From IMG/VR virus record IMGVR_UViG_3300032294_000509, positions 1 through 25,294 of that record: a stretch of 25,294 nt of DNA; one strand, written 5' to 3'. The translations under genes and the position numbers were made by a program. Positions 1 through 6,618 of the stretch are shown piece after piece. Source of the DNA: a virus. How positions within the stretch are numbered: the stretch's first letter is position 1; each line of letters starts with the position of its first letter. The notes beneath the pieces were generated by a model that worked only from the letters and a program-made list of their open reading frames with translations, ran no database searches and was not told where the DNA came from.

Positions 1-1
1 C

Positions 2-400
2 GCTGAGGTGTGCCTAAACACTGAGAAGAAGGCAAACAAAGACCCTCGGGCCGCTTATGGTGCGATGCAGGAGCAGATGGCTGACATCATCCGCGCCTTC
101 CGTGACCTGCCTGGCAAGCATGTGTACATGAGCGCCAAGCTGGAGAAAACGCAGGATGAGATGGGCCGCGTGCTGTATTCGCCTTCGATGCCTGGCAACA
201 AGACCGGCCAAGCACTGCCGTATTTCTTCGATGAGGTGCTGGCGCTGCGGGTTGAGCGCGATGCTGAGGGCGTGACGCAACGCGCCCTGATGTGTGACTC
301 GGATGGCCTGTGGCTGGCCAAGGATCGCTCGGGCAAGCTGTCCAGCTGGGAAGCCCCAGACCTGGGCGCGATCATTGCCAAGATCGGGGGCAAAGCATGA
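2..400 (+). CDS. Phage AAA ATPase (Sak4/AAA_24-like), C-terminal part
   Basis: The frame is open to the left edge, so only the C-terminal 132 residues are present and the Walker A motif lies outside. The visible segment starts AEVCLNTEKK, which fits the region after the Walker B strand of phage RecA-like AAA_24 ATPases. It then runs through HVYMSAKLEK and SMPGNKTGQALPYFFDEVLAL, typical of the sensor region and C-terminal half of these proteins. Known family members act as single-strand annealing or recombination ATPases and are often encoded beside a DUF669 protein and a PD-(D/E)XK nuclease, exactly as here. The stop overlaps the next start (ATGA). A GTG at 8 is an internal codon, not the true start. 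The Sak4-like assignment rests on family resemblance and neighbourhood, because the P-loop cannot be seen. Confidence 0.8.
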   Translation, partial: AEVCLNTEKKANKDPRAAYGAMQEQMADIIRAFRDLPGKHVYMSAKLEKTQDEMGRVLYSPSMPGNKTGQALPYFFDEVLALRVERDAEGVTQRALMCDSDGLWLAKDRSGKLSSWEAPDLGAIIAKIGGKA

Positions 401-789
401 TGCAGCCCGACTTGAAAGAACTGTCGAAGCAGTGGTTGCAGTTCAAGGCCGATGAGGAACTGGCCACGACTGAGCGCCGCAAGATCGAGGACCAGATTGT
501 CAAGCTGTTGGCCGTGGCCGAGAACTTCGAGGGCACTGAGACTGCGGAGCCAGAGGGCTTTGTGGTCAAGATCTCTGGCCGCATTGACCGCAAGGTCGAT
601 GGCGACAAGGTGCAGGAGCTGGCCGCCGAGTTTGGTTTGACAGACCACTTGGCCAAGCTGTTCCGCTGGAAGCCTGAGCTGAACATGGCGATCTGGAAGG
701 CGACAGACGCAACGATCACTGGGCCTTTGGCCGGTGCAATTACGGCCAAGCCTGGCCGCCCATCTTTCAAAATCATCCCCAAGGAGTAA
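397..789 (+). CDS. Conserved phage protein of unknown function, recombination module
   Basis: This 130-residue protein starts MMQPDLKELSKQW and sits between the AAA ATPase and the DUF669 gene. The ATG at 397 overlaps the upstream stop as ATGA, which decides the start over longer in-frame options. The first half (about residues 5-50) is charged and helical. The middle (about 55-85) alternates in a beta-like way (FVVKISGRIDRKVD), and the end is basic (GRPSFKIIPKE). I see no catalytic motif, signal peptide or membrane segment. Small proteins in this position commonly accompany the ATPase/SSB pair in phages, so a role in recombination or replication is a reasonable guess from context only. Its last codons contain the AAGGAG that serves the next gene. 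Confidence 0.75.
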   Translation: MMQPDLKELSKQWLQFKADEELATTERRKIEDQIVKLLAVAENFEGTETAEPEGFVVKISGRIDRKVDGDKVQELAAEFGLTDHLAKLFRWKPELNMAIWKATDATITGPLAGAITAKPGRPSFKIIPKE

Positions 790-794
790 ATATC

Positions 795-1301
795 ATGGCA
801 TTTCTCAACGAAGCATTTGACGTCAACGAACTGCCCCAGGGCACTGGTGGAAACTTTGACCCGCTGCCAGCTGGTTGGTACACGGTGACGATCACGCAGG
901 CCGAGCTGAAGGACACTAAGGCTGGCAATGGCCAGTACATCAAGCTGCGCTACGACGTGACGGGCCCGACCCACCAGGGCCGTGTGGTGTTTGGCAACCT
1001 GAACATTAAAAACCCGAACCAGAAGGCCGAGGAGATTGGCCGCCAGCAGCTGGGGGACATCATGCGTGCGATCGGCTTGGCCAAGGTCACGGACACCGAC
1101 CAGTTGATTGGCAACAGCCTGTCGATCAAGCTGGATGTGAAGCAAGACGCGCAGTATGGCGCAAGCAACGAGGTGAAGGGCTTCAAGTCTATGTCTGGAA
1201 GTGCTGCACCAGCTGCCGCTGCTGTGCCGCCTTTTGTGAAGCAGGCTGAGGCTGCTCAGGCTGCCACTGCCAAGGCTGCGCCACCTTGGGCCAAGAAGTA
1301 A
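795..1301 (+). CDS. DUF669 family protein, probable single-stranded DNA-binding protein
   Basis: The 168-residue protein carries the DUF669 signature: LPAGWYTVTITQAELKDTKAG at about residues 24-44, then GQYIKLRYDV, QGRVVFGNLNIKNPNQKAEEIG at about 61-82, and an AIGL segment. DUF669 proteins are phage ssDNA-binding proteins or are encoded like them beside recombination ATPases. The fold predicted from the alternating pattern is OB-like. The C-terminal 35 residues are Ala/Pro-rich and end PPWAKK, so the acidic tip typical of bacterial SSB is absent. AAGGAG at 781-786 gives a well-spaced ribosome binding site for the ATG. A hairpin (1311-1336) separates it from the nuclease gene. The likely job is coating ssDNA for the flanking ATPase and nuclease. 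Confidence 0.85.
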   Translation: MAFLNEAFDVNELPQGTGGNFDPLPAGWYTVTITQAELKDTKAGNGQYIKLRYDVTGPTHQGRVVFGNLNIKNPNQKAEEIGRQQLGDIMRAIGLAKVTDTDQLIGNSLSIKLDVKQDAQYGASNEVKGFKSMSGSAAPAAAAVPPFVKQAEAAQAATAKAAPPWAKK

Positions 1302-1302
1302 G

Positions 1303-1336
1303 CAAAAAAATGCCCAGGCTGTTGAAGGCCTGGGCA
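1303..1336 (-). terminator. Hairpin with a minus-strand T-tract, intergenic leader
   Basis: A 9-bp perfect stem (TGCCCAGGC at 1311-1319 paired with GCCTGGGCA at 1328-1336) encloses an 8-base loop. Seven A residues precede it on the plus strand, so on the minus strand the stem is followed by TTTTTTT, the form of an intrinsic terminator. On the plus strand, the direction of all nearby genes, no T-tract follows. There it may instead stabilise or process the operon mRNA, or structure the leader of the nuclease gene. Its terminator role is therefore against antisense transcripts only. Confidence 0.5.
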
Positions 1337-1355
1337 AACCCTTGAGGAGAACAAC

Positions 1356-2387
1356 ATGAAGATTCCCGAGTCAGAGCATACCATCCAGGCCTTGATTGAC
1401 AAAGCGCATGAGGCCAAGAAGGAGGAGCCGCGCCCTCACATGGGGGCGAGTGGCCTGGGCCACCCTTGTGACCGTTGGCTGTGGTTGTCGTTCCGCTGGG
1501 CGGTGCAGCCCTCGTTCCCTGGCCGCATCCTGCGATTGTTCCGCCGTGGTCAGAATGAAGAAGCCACGATCATCAGCGACCTGCGTGCGATCGGTATGGA
1601 TGTGCGCAAGGTGTCGAGCCAACACCGGGTTGACTTTGGCAGCCATGTGTCTGGATCTCTGGATGCCATCATCGACTCTGGCGTGCCTGATGCCCCAAAG
1701 ACCAAGCATGTGGCCGAGTTCAAGACGCACAGCAAAAAATCATTTGATGCTCTGGTGAAGGATGGCGTGGAGAAGTCGAAGCCCGAGCACTTTGTGCAGA
1801 TGCAGGTCTACATGGCCGGGACTGGCCTGGACCGTGCGCTGTATTTGGCCGTGTGCAAGGATGATGACCGGATTCACACCGAGCGTGTGAAGTTCGACAA
1901 GGATGTGGCGCTGCCTGCCATTGCGCGTGGCCAGCGCATTGCTCTGACTGACCGGATGCCCGAGCCAATCAGTGCTGACCCTGCGACATGGTATCAGTGC
2001 AAGTTCTGTGATGCGTCGCAGTTCTGTGCCTACACCAAGACGACCGAGCATGTGAACTGCCGCACCTGCGCGATGGCCACCCCGTTGTCGGACTCGACCT
2101 GGCACTGTGCCAAGTGGGACTCGGTGATCCCGGTGGATGCCCAGCGTACCGGCTGCGAGGGCCATGTGCTGCACCCTGATCTGGTGCCGTGGCAACGCAA
2201 GGATGGGCCGGACGATTACACCGCCGTGTACGAGATTAATGGCACGAATGTGGCCAATGGCGACCCTGAGATCGAGGGCGTGTTCAGTTCGCGTGAGTTG
2301 CTGGCCAATGCTGCTGCCTGCTCGGACAAGGGCTGGACGCAGCTGCACGACATGCGCAAGCAGTTTGGTGGAAGGGTGGTGGGTTGA
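1356..2387 (+). CDS. PD-(D/E)XK nuclease, Cas4/RecB-like with cysteine clusters
   Basis: This 343-residue protein shows the PD-(D/E)XK core: GSLDAII (D103), AEFKTH (E121, K123) and QMQVYM (Q149, Y152). An N-terminal cysteine in GHPCDR (C38) and a C-x2-C-x5-C group (C215, C218, C224) match the four-cysteine arrangement that binds a 4Fe-4S cluster in Cas4 and AddB-type nucleases. A second group (C235, C238, C251, C267) could bind another metal. The expected role is exonuclease processing of DNA ends for the Sak4-like/DUF669 recombination pathway. The start is set by GAGGAG at 1344-1349, seven bases before the ATG. The stop overlaps the helicase ATG (TGATG), suggesting coupled translation. There is no CRISPR array or cas1 nearby, so this is a phage recombination nuclease, not part of a CRISPR system. 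Confidence 0.88.
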   Translation: MKIPESEHTIQALIDKAHEAKKEEPRPHMGASGLGHPCDRWLWLSFRWAVQPSFPGRILRLFRRGQNEEATIISDLRAIGMDVRKVSSQHRVDFGSHVSGSLDAIIDSGVPDAPKTKHVAEFKTHSKKSFDALVKDGVEKSKPEHFVQMQVYMAGTGLDRALYLAVCKDDDRIHTERVKFDKDVALPAIARGQRIALTDRMPEPISADPATWYQCKFCDASQFCAYTKTTEHVNCRTCAMATPLSDSTWHCAKWDSVIPVDAQRTGCEGHVLHPDLVPWQRKDGPDDYTAVYEINGTNVANGDPEIEGVFSSRELLANAAACSDKGWTQLHDMRKQFGGRVVG

Positions 2388-3979
2388 TGCTGCGTGAATA
2401 CCAACAGCGCACCATCGACCAGCTGTATGCCTGGTTCGAGGCCGGTGGCTTGGGCAATCCCTGCCTGGTGCTGCCGACTGGATCTGGCAAGTCGCACATT
2501 GTGGCCGCTCTGTGCAAGGACGCCTTGCAGAACTGGCCCGAAACCCGTGTGCTGATGCTGACCCATGTCAAGGAGCTGATCGAGCAGAACGCCGAAAAGA
2601 TGCGCCAGCACTGGCCTGGTGCGCCGATGGGGATCTACAGCGCGAGCATTGGCCGCAAGGACTTGGGGGAGCCGATCACGTTTGCTGGCATCCAGTCGGT
2701 GCGAAGCAAGGCGCGAGAGCTGGGGCACATCGACCTGGTGATCATTGACGAGTGTCACCTGGTCAACCACAAAGACGAGGGCGGTTATCGCAAACTGCTG
2801 GCCGAGTTGAAAGCGATCAACCCGAGCCTGCGCGTGATTGGTCTGACGGCCACGCCGTACCGCTTGGGGCATGGCCTAATAACCGACAAGCCTGCGATGT
2901 TTGATGACCTGCTGACGCCGGTGAGCATCGAGGAGCTGGTGTTCAAGGGGTATCTGTCCACGCTGCGCTCGAAGATCACCAAGGCCAAGCTGGATGTCAC
3001 TGGTGTGAAGAAGCGCGGGGGCGAGTTTATCGAATCCGAGCTGCAAGCTGCTGTGGACACGGACGACAAGAATCAGGCCGTGGTGCGCGAGGTGGTGGCC
3101 CTGGCCGGTGAGCGCAAGGCGTGGCTGTTCTTCTGTGCTGGTGTGCAGCACGCGCAGCACGTGGCCGAAGCCCTGCGCCAGCAGGGGGTGCTGGCTGAGT
3201 GTGTGACAGGCGAAACCCCGAAAAAGGAGCGCGAGCGCATCCTGACCGACTTCAAGGCTGGGCGCTTGCGTGCGCTGACAAACGCCAACGTGCTGACGAC
3301 TGGCTTTGACTATCCCGACATCGACCTGGTGGCCATGCTGAGGCCGACCATGAGCGCCAGCCTTTATGTGCAGATGGCTGGCCGTGGCATGAGGGTCAAG
3401 AGCCACACCGATCACTGCCTGGTGCTGGATTTTGCTGGGGTGGTGGAGACACACGGCCCGATCACGAATGTGCAGCCGCCGAAGAAGTCGAGCAGCGATG
3501 GTGAGGGTGAGGCGCCAGTGAAGGTGTGCGATCACTGTGGGGAGCTGGTGCATATCTCGGTGATGACCTGCCCGTCGTGCGGTGAGCAGTTCCCTGAGCC
3601 TGTCAAAAAGGCGATGGTGTTGCGCAATGACGACATCATGGGGCTGGAGGGCAAGGAGCTGGAGGTGAGCAGCTGGGCCTGGCGTGAGCATACGAGCCGG
3701 GCGTCTGGCATCAAGATGCTGGCGGTGACGTATTACGGGGGGCTGAGTGACCCGCCGATCACTGAATACTTGCCGATCATGCACGAGGGTTACGCTGGCC
3801 AGAGGGCGATGGGCCTGCTGCTGAGTATTGCGAACAGCGCCAGCATTGTGCCTGGTGGCCTGAATGTGCAAAGCATGATCGAGATGGTGCAGAACATGAA
3901 CAACGCCACGCCGCCGAAGCTGATCGAGTATCGCAAAGACGGGAAATTTTTTAGAGTGATGAAAAGGAGCTGGGAATGA
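2387..3979 (+). CDS. SF2 DEAD/DEAH-box helicase with zinc ribbon
   Basis: The 530-residue protein has the superfamily 2 helicase motifs in order: an N-terminal LREYQQ Q-motif-like start, Walker A PTGSGKS (30-36), DECH box (121-124), motif III TATPYR (154-159), ALTNANVLTTGFDYPDID in the second RecA lobe (about 296-313) and motif VI QMAGRGMR (329-336). A C4 zinc ribbon follows, C381-x2-C384 and C395-x2-C398, then an unassigned C-terminal domain of about 130 residues. The layout matches phage SSL2/RAD25-like ATP-dependent helicases used in replication or recombination. The start was chosen at ATG 2387, which overlaps the upstream TGA; an in-frame TTG one codon earlier is less likely. The stop overlaps the next ATG. 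The likely function is DNA unwinding or branch processing with the adjacent nuclease. Confidence 0.93.
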   Translation: MLREYQQRTIDQLYAWFEAGGLGNPCLVLPTGSGKSHIVAALCKDALQNWPETRVLMLTHVKELIEQNAEKMRQHWPGAPMGIYSASIGRKDLGEPITFAGIQSVRSKARELGHIDLVIIDECHLVNHKDEGGYRKLLAELKAINPSLRVIGLTATPYRLGHGLITDKPAMFDDLLTPVSIEELVFKGYLSTLRSKITKAKLDVTGVKKRGGEFIESELQAAVDTDDKNQAVVREVVALAGERKAWLFFCAGVQHAQHVAEALRQQGVLAECVTGETPKKERERILTDFKAGRLRALTNANVLTTGFDYPDIDLVAMLRPTMSASLYVQMAGRGMRVKSHTDHCLVLDFAGVVETHGPITNVQPPKKSSSDGEGEAPVKVCDHCGELVHISVMTCPSCGEQFPEPVKKAMVLRNDDIMGLEGKELEVSSWAWREHTSRASGIKMLAVTYYGGLSDPPITEYLPIMHEGYAGQRAMGLLLSIANSASIVPGGLNVQSMIEMVQNMNNATPPKLIEYRKDGKFFRVMKRSWE

Positions 3980-4122
3980 TTGACGAACTGGTGAAGGCGC
4001 AGAAGCTGCGCGTGTGTGATCTGTGCAAGGTGGCCAAGGAGCCGAGGGGGGGTGTCGAGCTGCGTGCGAAGTGGCACTGCGCCCGGTGCTGGGTGAAGGC
4101 AATGCAAAGGGGGCTGAAATGA
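3976..4122 (+). CDS. Small zinc-finger protein (48 aa)
   Basis: A 48-residue protein starts MIDELVKAQK and carries two CxxC knuckles, C14-x2-C17 and C35-x2-C38, separated by 17 residues, with basic residues between and after. This is the layout of a treble-clef or zinc-ribbon mini-domain. It overlaps both neighbours by ATGA (3976-3979 and 4119-4122), with GAAAAGGAGC at 3961-3970 as ribosome binding site, so it is almost surely translated. It may bind nucleic acid or modify a host protein. Nothing in the sequence decides which. Confidence 0.75.
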   Translation: MIDELVKAQKLRVCDLCKVAKEPRGGVELRAKWHCARCWVKAMQRGLK

Positions 4123-4313
4123 GCAGGCCACCCGAACCCGAGTTCCTGGTCCAGTGGCGCGAGTGGGATCGCGCTGGGCCGCCACGGTGCTGCCATACGT
4201 GCGAGAACTATGGCCATGATGGGATGTGTGTGGAGTTCTTCATGAAGCCGCCAGCAGAGTTTGCCGAGGCTGTGGGCGAATGCCCGAAGTGGATGCAAGA
4301 GGTTCCGTTTTGA
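4119..4313 (+). CDS. Small cysteine-cluster phage protein (64 aa)
   Basis: This 64-residue protein contains CCHTCENY (C24, C25, C28), GMC (C37) and ECPKW (C55, W58), ending WMQEVPF. The C-x2-C-x2-Y ... G-x-C ... C-x2-W order recurs in small phage proteins and resembles the cysteine spacing of high-potential iron-sulfur proteins. A zinc site is equally possible. The start is fixed by ATGA overlap with the preceding gene, and the end overlaps the TTG start of the VRR-NUC gene. A late protein at 17521-17919 has the same signature. Function unknown. Confidence 0.75.
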   Translation: MSRPPEPEFLVQWREWDRAGPPRCCHTCENYGHDGMCVEFFMKPPAEFAEAVGECPKWMQEVPF

Positions 4314-4666
4314 CCGCCGAGCGCATACCCACTGAGCATGAGGAGCAGCGTGAGGTGGTGCGCTGGTTTCGCCAAACCTACAAAGGGGTGCGCATCTTTG
4401 CGATCCCGAACGGCGGTGCGCGAAGCCCTGCCACCGCTGGCCGTTTGAAGGCCGAGGGCGTTTCCTCTGGTGTGCCTGATCTGTTTGTGCCTGCCTGGGG
4501 GTTGTGGGTGGAGATGAAGCGCACAAAGGGTGGCGCGGTCAGTGCTGAGCAAAAGGACTGGATCAAATACCTCGAAGAAGTGGGGTATTGTGTTAAAGTG
4601 TGCAAAGGTGCTGAAGCTGCAAAGAAGCAGATTCAGGCCTTTGTAACCATTAAAAATTTGGAGTAA
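4310..4666 (+). CDS. VRR-NUC domain nuclease
   Basis: This 118-residue protein is essentially one VRR-NUC domain of the PD-(D/E)XK superfamily. It has HEEQREVVRWF (10-20), the IPNGGAR motif (32-38), SSGVPDLFV with D57, WVEMK with E68 and K70, and a following EQKDW (Q81). This standalone form is common in phages and resembles the structure-specific nuclease module found in FAN1. It probably cleaves branched DNA during replication or recombination. The best start is TTG 4310, which overlaps the upstream stop as TTGA and lies downstream of AGAGG at 4298-4302. A GTG at 4226 would overlap the previous gene by 88 bases. The use of TTG suggests modest expression. Confidence 0.88.
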   Translation: MTAERIPTEHEEQREVVRWFRQTYKGVRIFAIPNGGARSPATAGRLKAEGVSSGVPDLFVPAWGLWVEMKRTKGGAVSAEQKDWIKYLEEVGYCVKVCKGAEAAKKQIQAFVTIKNLE

Positions 4667-4669
4667 AAA

Positions 4670-4909
4670 ATGAGCACACGCATTTACCTGGTCACGGATG
4701 TGGAGACCAACAAGCACCGCCTGATTCGCGCAAGCAACCAGGCCCAAGCCATCAAGTACGCCGCCCAGACCCGTTTCGATATTGAGGTGGCTGGCCAGGA
4801 CGATCTGGTGAGCCTGCTGACTGGTGGCACGGCTATCGAGCTGGCTGGCGCTGGTGCGACGATGGACATGTTCGAGGAGGCGATCGCCAACGCTGGGGGG
4901 ACTGACTGA
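4670..4909 (+). CDS. Conserved small phage protein (79 aa), unknown
   Basis: The protein begins MSTRIYLVTDVETNKHRLIR with a beta-beta-alpha look (strand, turn, strand, then the helix ASNQAQAIKYAAQ), followed by an acidic C-terminal half (MDMFEEAIANAGGTD). I recognise this pattern from small proteins in phages and mobile elements, but I know no function. It starts three bases after the VRR-NUC stop, with TTGGAG at 4658-4663 as ribosome binding site, and overlaps the ribbon-helix-helix gene by TGATG. No cysteine, membrane or catalytic motif is visible. Confidence 0.72.
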   Translation: MSTRIYLVTDVETNKHRLIRASNQAQAIKYAAQTRFDIEVAGQDDLVSLLTGGTAIELAGAGATMDMFEEAIANAGGTD

Positions 4910-5076
4910 TGCCGACCGACAAGATCAAAGACCGCTACATGACGTTGCGGCTGCCTGCGGATGTGGAGATTGAGCTACGGAAGATGGCCGAGGAGAACAC
5001 TCGCACGCTGGCCGCGCAGATCCTGCACTGCATCAAGTTGGAGCTGGCACGCCAGTCTGCGAAGGAGAAGGCATGA
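4909..5076 (+). CDS. Arc-like ribbon-helix-helix DNA-binding protein (55 aa)
   Basis: This 55-residue protein has the ribbon-helix-helix plan. A basic N-terminus leads into the beta strand YMTLRLP (10-16), then helix A DVEIELRKMAEEN (18-30) and helix B TLAAQILHCIKLELAR (33-48). It matches the Arc/Mnt type, in which two chains form an intertwined dimer and place strand residues in the DNA major groove. It probably regulates phage transcription. The internal promoter at 6038-6065 is one possible target, although no operator repeat is obvious there. It overlaps both neighbours (TGATG at 4907-4911, ATGA at 5073-5076), so it is made as part of the operon. Confidence 0.8.
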   Translation: MPTDKIKDRYMTLRLPADVEIELRKMAEENTRTLAAQILHCIKLELARQSAKEKA

Positions 5077-5519
5077 CGAACTACGAACGCACCGAGGCCT
5101 GGTTGAAGGCCTGCGGCAAAGAGCCGGACGCCCTGGATCTGTCTGTGCAAATTGGCTGCCACCTGGAGGAGTTCTGCGAGTTTCTGGGGGCGCTGCGAAG
5201 CGACTCTGAGGGCTACGGCAAACTGTTGGAGCGCACGCGCACCGATCTGGAGTGGTTCGCTGGCAAGCTGAAACGCCGAGAGCAGTTCGTTTACATCCCG
5301 ACGCACCTGCGGATTGATGCCCTGGACGCGCTGTGCGATACCGAGGTGACTGGCAATGGCGTGGCTTACATGGCCGGCATGAACAAGCCGGGGGCTGATC
5401 GTGCTGTGCTGGATTCGAACGACGCCAAGCTGGTCGATGGCAAGCCTGTGATTCTCGAAGGCGGAAAGATCGGCAAGCCAGAGGGCTGGAAGGCGCCAGA
5501 CATTCGGGGGTTTGTGTGA
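5073..5519 (+). CDS. MazG-like nucleotide pyrophosphohydrolase
   Basis: The 148-residue protein fits the all-alpha NTP pyrophosphohydrolase (MazG/PRA-PH) family as found in phages. It has a helix with HLEEFCEF (E32, E33, E36), a second metal-binding helix IDALDALCDTEVTGNG (D85, D89), the SNDAKL segment (115-120), and a C-terminal tail VDGKPVILEGGKIGKPEGWK ending PDIRGFV. Family enzymes hydrolyse (d)NTPs to monophosphates. Phage versions are thought to alter nucleotide pools or lower ppGpp signalling during infection. The ATG overlaps the upstream stop. It is followed by a GTGA-coupled gene. Confidence 0.8.
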   Translation: MTNYERTEAWLKACGKEPDALDLSVQIGCHLEEFCEFLGALRSDSEGYGKLLERTRTDLEWFAGKLKRREQFVYIPTHLRIDALDALCDTEVTGNGVAYMAGMNKPGADRAVLDSNDAKLVDGKPVILEGGKIGKPEGWKAPDIRGFV

Positions 5520-6013
5520 GGAAGGCCGGGAAGAAAAGCCCGGCCCAAAGGCCGAAGCGCTACACCATCCTCGACGAGATGATGGCCAGCCCGACCGAGC
5601 CGCTGCCGCTGGCCTGGAAAACGTACCAGCTCACCAGGATGTACGAGGGGCTGGCCGCAATGGAAAAAGCGCCAAACCCTACGACTGATGATTGGCGGGT
5701 GGTGTCCGATGCGGTCAACCTGATGGAGACCCTGATCGAGACCATGCAAGTGTGCGAGGACAGTTCTGGGCTGCTGATGGATGCCATCACCGCGATGGCC
5801 ATGGCCGGAAGGCGTAGCACTGCTGGGGGCGCGATCCGGCTGGATGGTGCTGGGATTCAGGCCGTGCGTGCCGTGCTGGAGGATTACGCCGCGCTGCTGG
5901 ATGTGCTGCCTGCAAGGGCCATGATTCGCTGCCACCGCCTGACTGAAAAGCGCCTGCATGAGCTGCTGGATGGCAAGCGCAAACCGCATGATGTGGAGAT
6001 CACTGCGATATAA
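5516..6013 (+). CDS. Conserved phage protein of unknown function (165 aa)
   Basis: The protein begins with a basic segment (RKAGKKSPAQRPKRY) and is otherwise mostly helical, including WRVVSDAVNLMETLIETM at about 60-77. Its C-terminal helix, about residues 140-155, contains CHRLTEKRLHELLDGK. The start is a GTG overlapping the MazG stop (GTGA) behind a G-rich site at 5505-5510. I recall proteins of this size and helical layout beside early genes of proteobacterial phages, but I know no function. No enzyme motif or membrane segment is seen. It is the last gene before the internal promoter, so it closes the first early transcription block. Confidence 0.75.
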   Translation: MRKAGKKSPAQRPKRYTILDEMMASPTEPLPLAWKTYQLTRMYEGLAAMEKAPNPTTDDWRVVSDAVNLMETLIETMQVCEDSSGLLMDAITAMAMAGRRSTAGGAIRLDGAGIQAVRAVLEDYAALLDVLPARAMIRCHRLTEKRLHELLDGKRKPHDVEITAI

Positions 6014-6037
6014 GGGTTTATCCCAATAAATAAATGT

Positions 6038-6065
6038 GTGAGATTGTGGGAACTGGTGTTATACT
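6038..6065 (+). promoter_or_regulatory. Extended -10 promoter, sigma70-type
   Basis: The only gap in the early operon longer than about 60 bases (6014-6099) contains TGTTATACT, an extended -10 (TG at 6057-6058, TATACT at 6060-6065). A 4/6 match to the -35 box (GTGAGA, 6038-6043) lies 16 bases upstream, and an AT-rich stretch (6025-6035) could act as an UP element. The expected start of transcription is near 6072, ahead of the AAGGAG (6088-6093) of the next gene. It should drive the second block of small early genes. Confidence 0.6.
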
Positions 6066-6099
6066 GGAGGCATACCAACCAACCAGCAAGGAGCTGACC

Positions 6100-6420
6100 G
6101 TGATCAAGTTCAACAAATTCAATGTGACAAATGGCACTGACAAAGCCAAGGTGCATTACAGCCTTGACAACCGTTGTGATGGCCGCGCTTGCGTGACCAT
6201 CTACGCCAAGGACTATGACCGCGCCCTGGGCCATATCTTCTTTGAAGAATACATCAACAACACGGACACGATGACCGACTATTTCGACAAAGGTCGTGTG
6301 GTGTTGTTTGCTGACCATCCTTTGTATGCCGCTGCCCGTGCGCGCGCTGAGGATGTGGCCGCTGAACAGAAAGCCAAGTACGAAGCGCGCCGCGCATCTT
6401 GGAACTTGGCCGCAGCTTAA
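6100..6420 (+). CDS. Conserved small phage protein (106 aa), first gene of second early block
   Basis: The start is GTG 6100, six bases after AAGGAG (6088-6093). An in-frame ATG at 6034 lies upstream of the predicted transcription start and inside the promoter, so it is rejected. The 106-residue product starts MIKFNKFNVTNGTDKAKVHY, contains SLDNRCDGRACVTIYAKDY and DTMTDYFDKGRVVLFADHPLY, and ends in an Ala/Arg-rich helix (about 75-103). I recognise it as a conserved protein of betaproteobacterial phages and mobile elements, with no assigned function. Being first behind its own promoter suggests high early expression, as for host-takeover proteins. That last step is inference. Confidence 0.75.
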   Translation: MIKFNKFNVTNGTDKAKVHYSLDNRCDGRACVTIYAKDYDRALGHIFFEEYINNTDTMTDYFDKGRVVLFADHPLYAAARARAEDVAAEQKAKYEARRASWNLAAA

Positions 6421-6426
6421 TCAACC

Positions 6427-6448
6427 GGGGCCACTGGCCCCACCTTTT
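6427..6448 (+). terminator. Short GC-rich hairpin followed by TTTT
   Basis: GGGGCC (6427-6432) pairs with GGCCCC (6436-6441) around a three-base loop, followed by ACC and TTTT at 6445-6448. This could be a weak intrinsic terminator that lowers expression of the genes beyond it. AGGAG (6449-6453) of the next gene follows at once, so it may instead act as a leader hairpin on the mRNA. Confidence 0.4.
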
Positions 6449-6459
6449 AGGAGAACGAC

Positions 6460-6618
6460 ATGAAGAATTACACAACACCCCGTAACTTTGCAGACTGCAC
6501 CTGGGTGCAGGGCTATGGCCGCGAGGAGCCGCTTTACGAGAAGGTTGGGGGTTATGCCTTGGCTTTCGCAATTGGTGTCGGCATGGCCGCATTGCTGGTG
6601 GCATGGTGGTCGTCATGA
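6460..6618 (+). CDS. Small membrane protein (52 aa)
   Basis: A 52-residue protein begins MKNYTTPRNFADCTWVQGYG. It has a soluble N-terminal half and one hydrophobic segment at about residues 30-50 (GGYALAFAIGVGMAALLVAW), ending WWSS. It starts seven bases after AGGAG (6449-6453). The predicted topology is a single-pass inner-membrane protein. Possible roles include superinfection exclusion or host membrane interference, but nothing in the sequence decides. Its stop overlaps the next ATG. Confidence 0.65.
   Translation: MKNYTTPRNFADCTWVQGYGREEPLYEKVGGYALAFAIGVGMAALLVAWWSS

Noticed and set aside
1356-2387. Cas4-like nuclease as a sign of a phage CRISPR-Cas system
   Set aside because: No repeat-spacer array, cas1 or cas2 is present. 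The neighbours (ATPase, DUF669, helicase) point to phage recombination.
2876-4102. Minus-strand open frame of 408 codons opposite the helicase
   Set aside because: It is rich in His/Arg/Leu as expected for an antisense shadow of a GC-rich gene, while the helicase motifs on the plus strand are complete.
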